A DNA stretch of 16,326 nucleotides, from contig PUOG01000253.1 in NCBI GenBank assembly GCA_003552745.1, forward strand, positions 1 to 16,326. Direction: 5' to 3'. Made by a program: the position numbers and the translations under genes. Source of the DNA: Spirochaetaceae bacterium (GTDB lineage: Bacteria > Spirochaetota > Spirochaetia > DSM-27196 > SKKC01). Within the stretch, counting starts at the first letter, position 1. Each line of letters opens with the position of its first letter. Under the pieces are notes generated by a model, which was given only the letters and a program-made list of their open reading frames with translations, was not told where the DNA came from and searched no databases. Of this stretch, positions 13,326-16,326 are shown in pieces.

Positions 13326-14249
13326 ATGAGTAGGACACACGGAGTACTGCTTAAACGCAGCGGCTGGATCTCCATCATCACCAATATAGCGCTCTTCGCG
13401 TTGAAATACGGGGCCGGAATGATCACCGGCTCGGTCGCCCTGACCGCCGATGCGTGGCACACGCTCTCGGATTCGATTTCATCGATCATGGTGCTGTTCG
13501 GCCATCGGACGTCGCAACGGCCGGCCGACGGTGATCATCCGTTCGGACACGGGCGCGCCGATCTCATCGTCGGAGTGTCGATCGGAGCGATTCTCGGCTG
13601 GATCGGTGTCTCGTTCGTAATCGAGAGCGCCGAACGGCTCACAGCGTCAACACCGGTGAGCTACGGCACGATCGGCCTCGTTGCAACAATCGCATCGCTG
13701 CTCGGCAAGGAGCTCCTCGCCCAGTACGCGTTCTACGCTGCGAGAAAGAGTGGATCGCACGCCATGCGCGCCGACGGATGGCACCATCGCAGCGACGCGT
13801 TGAGCTCACTCGCGATTCTCGTCGGAATCATCTTTGCCGAACAGTATGCGTTGACCGATGCAATTCTCGGCTTCGTCGTAGCGATGTTTCTCTTCTACGG
13901 CGCATGGAGAACGGTGTGGAACTGCTCGCGTCCCCTGCTCGGCGAGTCGCCATCCGACCGGTCGATCGATCACGTTCACGATATCGCACGATTGACGAGC
14001 GCCGCGCTCAACAACGTCCACCATATCCACATCCACCGCTACGGTGACCATACCGAGCTGACCTGTCACGTTGAGATCGACGGTGATATGAGCGTCTCCG
14101 ATGCCCACGATGTGGTCGACCGTTTCGAGCAGGCGCTCCGCGACCGAATGGGAGTCGAGCCGACGGTGCATGTGGATCCGGTGGAACCCGAGGCTCAGCT
14201 GCCGGACGCCTCCCGGCCTACCGGCGAGGATTCGGTAAGCGGCGAGTGA
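13326..14249 (+). CDS. Cation diffusion facilitator family metal efflux protein (YiiP/FieF-like)
   Basis: A 307-residue CDF transporter, expected to export Zn2+, Fe2+ or a related divalent metal in exchange for protons. The transport site can be read: His45 and Asp49 in DAWHTLSD, and His153 and Asp157 in GWHHRSDALSS, an HxxxD/HxxxD pair (E. coli YiiP has Asp at the first position). Asp68, His71 and His75 in DGDHPFGHGR match the YiiP loop site. The cytoplasmic domain carries His232, His248, His261 and the HVD at 282-284, as in the dimer-interface zinc site. Five to six membrane helices lie in 14-205. The longer frame from 13149 runs antisense through the STAS gene, so 13326 is chosen. The last 55 bases overlap the convergent ABC gene. 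Confidence 0.93.
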   Translation: MSRTHGVLLKRSGWISIITNIALFALKYGAGMITGSVALTADAWHTLSDSISSIMVLFGHRTSQRPADGDHPFGHGRADLIVGVSIGAILGWIGVSFVIESAERLTASTPVSYGTIGLVATIASLLGKELLAQYAFYAARKSGSHAMRADGWHHRSDALSSLAILVGIIFAEQYALTDAILGFVVAMFLFYGAWRTVWNCSRPLLGESPSDRSIDHVHDIARLTSAALNNVHHIHIHRYGDHTELTCHVEIDGDMSVSDAHDVVDRFEQALRDRMGVEPTVHVDPVEPEAQLPDASRPTGEDSVSGE

Positions 14250-15331
14250 GCCGGTTGCGAGAGCTCGCTCCAGCCGCGGATCGAGGTCCGGTCGTAGCTG
14301 GCCCTGCGGCAGAGCCCTGTTTCACGAAGCACCACGCCGGGCTCGCGGGCAACCAGCGTCACGGTGTCGCCGGGAGTGAAGTCGTAGACATAGTCGGTGT
14401 GCGCGAGATAGTCACGCTCGCCCACACGCACCCGATAGGTCAGGTCATGGCCCCGGAATTCTCTCGAAACGATGACCGCGTTGCCCGCTCCGTTCTTCGA
14501 TAGAGCGAGATGCTCAGGGCGCAACGAAACGAGCACGGGACCCTCGGCGTACGGAATGATCGGAATCGAGCCGAGCTCGGTCTCCGCATGTTCGCCGCTG
14601 CCGACGCCTCGCAGGAGGTTCGCCCGTCCGAGGAACTGCGCTACGAATGCCGTCTGCGGCCGCATGTATATCTCTTCCGGAGTACCGATCTGTTCGATCG
14701 CTCCTTTCTGCATGACACCGATCGTGTCGCAGAACGACAACGCCTCTTCCTGATCGTGGGTCACGAGAACGGCGCTCACCCCGGCCCGCTTCAACAGCGA
14801 GCGCACGTCACGGCGGGTAACGTCGCGAAGCGCGGCGTCGAGATTCGAGAACGGCTCATCCATGAGGATGATCTCCGGCTCGGCCGCGAGCGCGCGCGCC
14901 AAAGCGACCCGCTGCTGTTGTCCTCCTGAAAGCTCATCCGGCATTCGATCGCGTTCACGCAACAGCCCGACCATCTCGAGTAATTCCTCGGTGCGTGTAC
15001 GCCGGGCCGCTCGCGGAAGAGAATGAAGGGCGAAGGAGACGTTGCCGGCCACGCTTCGATTCGGAAAGAGCGCGTAGTCCTGGAAAACGAAACCAACCTT
15101 TCGTTTCTCCGGAGGCATGGAGTTGACGACCTTCCGGTCGAGCACGATGTCGCCGGCATCGGGGCGTTCGAATCCCGCTATGATACGCAGAGCGGTCGTC
15201 TTTCCACATCCGCTCGGTCCGAGAAGACCGAAAATCTCGCCCCGCTCAACCCGGAACGACGCGTCCTGCACGGCCGGATGATCGCCCGGCTCGAATCGCT
15301 TGCTTATGTTGCACACTTCAAGATGATACAT
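14195..15331 (-). CDS. ABC transporter ATP-binding protein, FbpC/AfuC-like (probable ferric iron uptake)
   Basis: The 378-residue ATPase has Walker A GPSGCGKTT (38-46), Q-loop Gln84, signature LSGGQQQR (134-141), Walker B IILMDEP (154-160) and switch His192 in THDQEEAL. After about residue 230 (FVAQFLGRANLL) comes a TOBE-type regulatory domain, as in the FbpC/PotA/CysA group. Pairing with a two-domain FbpB-like permease points to ferric iron, but thiamine, phosphonate or sulfate relatives cannot be excluded from sequence reading alone. The start at 15331 gives MYHLEVCNISKRF; the permease stop lies nine bases upstream, so the two are one operon. The C-terminal tail (about 18 residues) overlaps the efflux gene on the other strand. 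Confidence 0.88.
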   Translation of the reverse strand: MYHLEVCNISKRFEPGDHPAVQDASFRVERGEIFGLLGPSGCGKTTALRIIAGFERPDAGDIVLDRKVVNSMPPEKRKVGFVFQDYALFPNRSVAGNVSFALHSLPRAARRTRTEELLEMVGLLRERDRMPDELSGGQQQRVALARALAAEPEIILMDEPFSNLDAALRDVTRRDVRSLLKRAGVSAVLVTHDQEEALSFCDTIGVMQKGAIEQIGTPEEIYMRPQTAFVAQFLGRANLLRGVGSGEHAETELGSIPIIPYAEGPVLVSLRPEHLALSKNGAGNAVIVSREFRGHDLTYRVRVGERDYLAHTDYVYDFTPGDTVTLVAREPGVVLRETGLCRRASYDRTSIRGWSELSQPAHSPLTESSPVGREASGS

Positions 15332-15340
15332 AGCTTTACC

Positions 15341-16326
15341 CTATTGTCCTCGGCCTTCGTACCGGAGCACAAGACCGACGAACATGCTCGAAAACAGCAC
15401 GATCGCTGCCGCGTATGGGGCCGCCTGTGCAGCCATCGCCTCGGAGGTACGCGTGAAAACCGCTACACTCAATGTCGTGAATCCGGTCGGTGAGAGCAAG
15501 GCCGCCATCGGCAACTCTTTCATCGCCATGACGAATACCAGCAAGAGCGCACCGACGATCCCGTCGCGCATCGAAGGGAGCACGGTCGCGAAAAAGGAAC
15601 GGACCGGGCCGAATCCGAGACTCCGTGCCGCCTCCTCGATACGCCGCGGCGTCTTGAGCAGGGAGCTTCGGATCGGACCGATGGCGAGGGCGAGGAAGTT
15701 CAGCGTATACGCGATAATCAGAAGCGGCAGGCGCTGGTAAAGAAAGGGCGCGGCACGAAGCGAGAAGAACACCATCGCGAGGGCAAGGGCGAGCGGCGGT
15801 ATGGCATAGCCGATGTACGCTGTGCGCTCGGCAAGAAACGACGTGCGCGAGGGGAAGCGAACCCGAAGGTAGGCGATCGGAATCGCGACGATCACCGCGA
15901 GTAGCGCCGCCGGAGCGGCTGCCCGTGCGCTGTTGATGAATGCCGATGCCACGGCAGGAAGCTGCGGGATCGGCGAACGAAGCACCATCCAGTAGACCAG
16001 GGTTAGAACCGGCAGCCCGAGGCTCGCGCCGAAGACGACGATGAGGAAACTCCACGCCGGCAGGTTCCAGAAGCCGGGGCGGATCAGGTGTGCCCGCCGG
16101 GCGACGCCCGACCCGACACGGGCAAAGCGTCCCGACCGCAATAGCCGCGCCTCCAGCACGACCGGAACGGCGGTCAAAAGCAGAAGCATGAGCGCGAGCG
16201 CCGAAGCGTAGACGCGATCGAATGCTCCAACGTACTGCGTGTAGATGACGTAGCTGAACACCTCGTAGCGCATGAGCGCAACGGCGCCGAAATCGCCGAG
16301 AGTGTACAGCGTTACTATGAGCCAGC
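15341..16326 (-). CDS. ABC transporter permease, FbpB-like, C-terminal part (5' end outside window)
   Basis: The frame stays open to the window's end, giving the last 327 residues of a longer permease. The first visible residues, LYTLGDFGAVALMRYEVF, are the segment that follows the first EAA loop in two-domain iron permeases. Membrane segments follow, then the second EAA loop EEAARSLGFGPVRSFFATVLP, which contacts the ATPase. After it comes KELPMAALLSPTGFTTLSVAVF, typical of FbpB/AfuB proteins. The in-frame ATG at 16273 is internal, not the start. The protein forms the inner-membrane channel with the ATPase encoded nine bases downstream. A periplasmic binding protein gene (fbpA-like) is expected beyond the window edge; iron as substrate is inferred from family resemblance. 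Confidence 0.88.
   Translation of the reverse strand, partial: WLIVTLYTLGDFGAVALMRYEVFSYVIYTQYVGAFDRVYASALALMLLLLTAVPVVLEARLLRSGRFARVGSGVARRAHLIRPGFWNLPAWSFLIVVFGASLGLPVLTLVYWMVLRSPIPQLPAVASAFINSARAAAPAALLAVIVAIPIAYLRVRFPSRTSFLAERTAYIGYAIPPLALALAMVFFSLRAAPFLYQRLPLLIIAYTLNFLALAIGPIRSSLLKTPRRIEEAARSLGFGPVRSFFATVLPSMRDGIVGALLLVFVMAMKELPMAALLSPTGFTTLSVAVFTRTSEAMAAQAAPYAAAIVLFSSMFVGLVLRYEGRGQ

Noticed and set aside
14023..14031. DnaA-like box ATATCCACA
   Set aside because: A single one-mismatch site within the His-rich coding segment of the efflux gene; no neighbouring boxes.

Overview
This is a GC-rich bacterial chromosome segment with dense, tightly packed genes and no sign of a prophage, transposon, CRISPR array or RNA gene. 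The organism has two membranes: the window encodes a signal-peptide-bearing predicted outer-membrane beta-barrel and a lipoprotein. A spirochaete is a reasonable guess, from the split glycine decarboxylase, a lipobox with Phe at -3 and the yidC-jag pair. It is only a guess, because no marker in the window settles it.

Layout. Positions 2-1151 hold the 3' end of yidC (membrane insertase) and jag/khpB (RNA-binding protein). A 286-base intergenic region follows. It carries a terminator-like hairpin, two pairs of DnaA-box-like sites around an AT-rich stretch, and a promoter directly abutting gcvT. Positions 1438-5807 are the glycine cleavage operon gcvT-gcvH-gcvPA-gcvPB, with start/stop overlaps or one-base gaps. 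metK (S-adenosylmethionine synthetase) follows after 11 bases, so one-carbon units from glycine and SAM synthesis are physically linked. The dihydrolipoamide dehydrogenase (L-protein) is not in the window.

Positions 7003-10965 hold an unrecognised multi-pass membrane protein, then fxsA, an unrecognised lipoprotein and zwf (glucose-6-phosphate dehydrogenase). The last three have overlapping reading frames. Positions 11027-12699 hold the beta-barrel protein and a YrbG-type Na+/Ca2+ exchanger-family protein, again overlapping. From 12.7 kb the strand alternates: a STAS-domain protein (minus), a YiiP/FieF-like cation efflux protein (plus), then on the minus strand an FbpC-like ABC ATPase and the C-terminal part of its FbpB-like permease, which runs off the window end. 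The right third is therefore mostly ion transport: Ca2+/Na+ exchange, divalent metal efflux and probable ferric iron uptake.

No obviously new multi-gene system is visible. The two most interesting signals are non-coding. One is the ordered DnaA-box doublets after jag. The other is four transcription-unit-leading genes (gcvT, fxsA, the barrel gene, the efflux gene) that have a -10-like TAYACT/TACAGT element only 6-13 bases before the start codon and no Shine-Dalgarno sequence. This suggests leaderless or nearly leaderless mRNAs. Internal operon genes such as gcvH, zwf and the exchanger do have Shine-Dalgarno sites.
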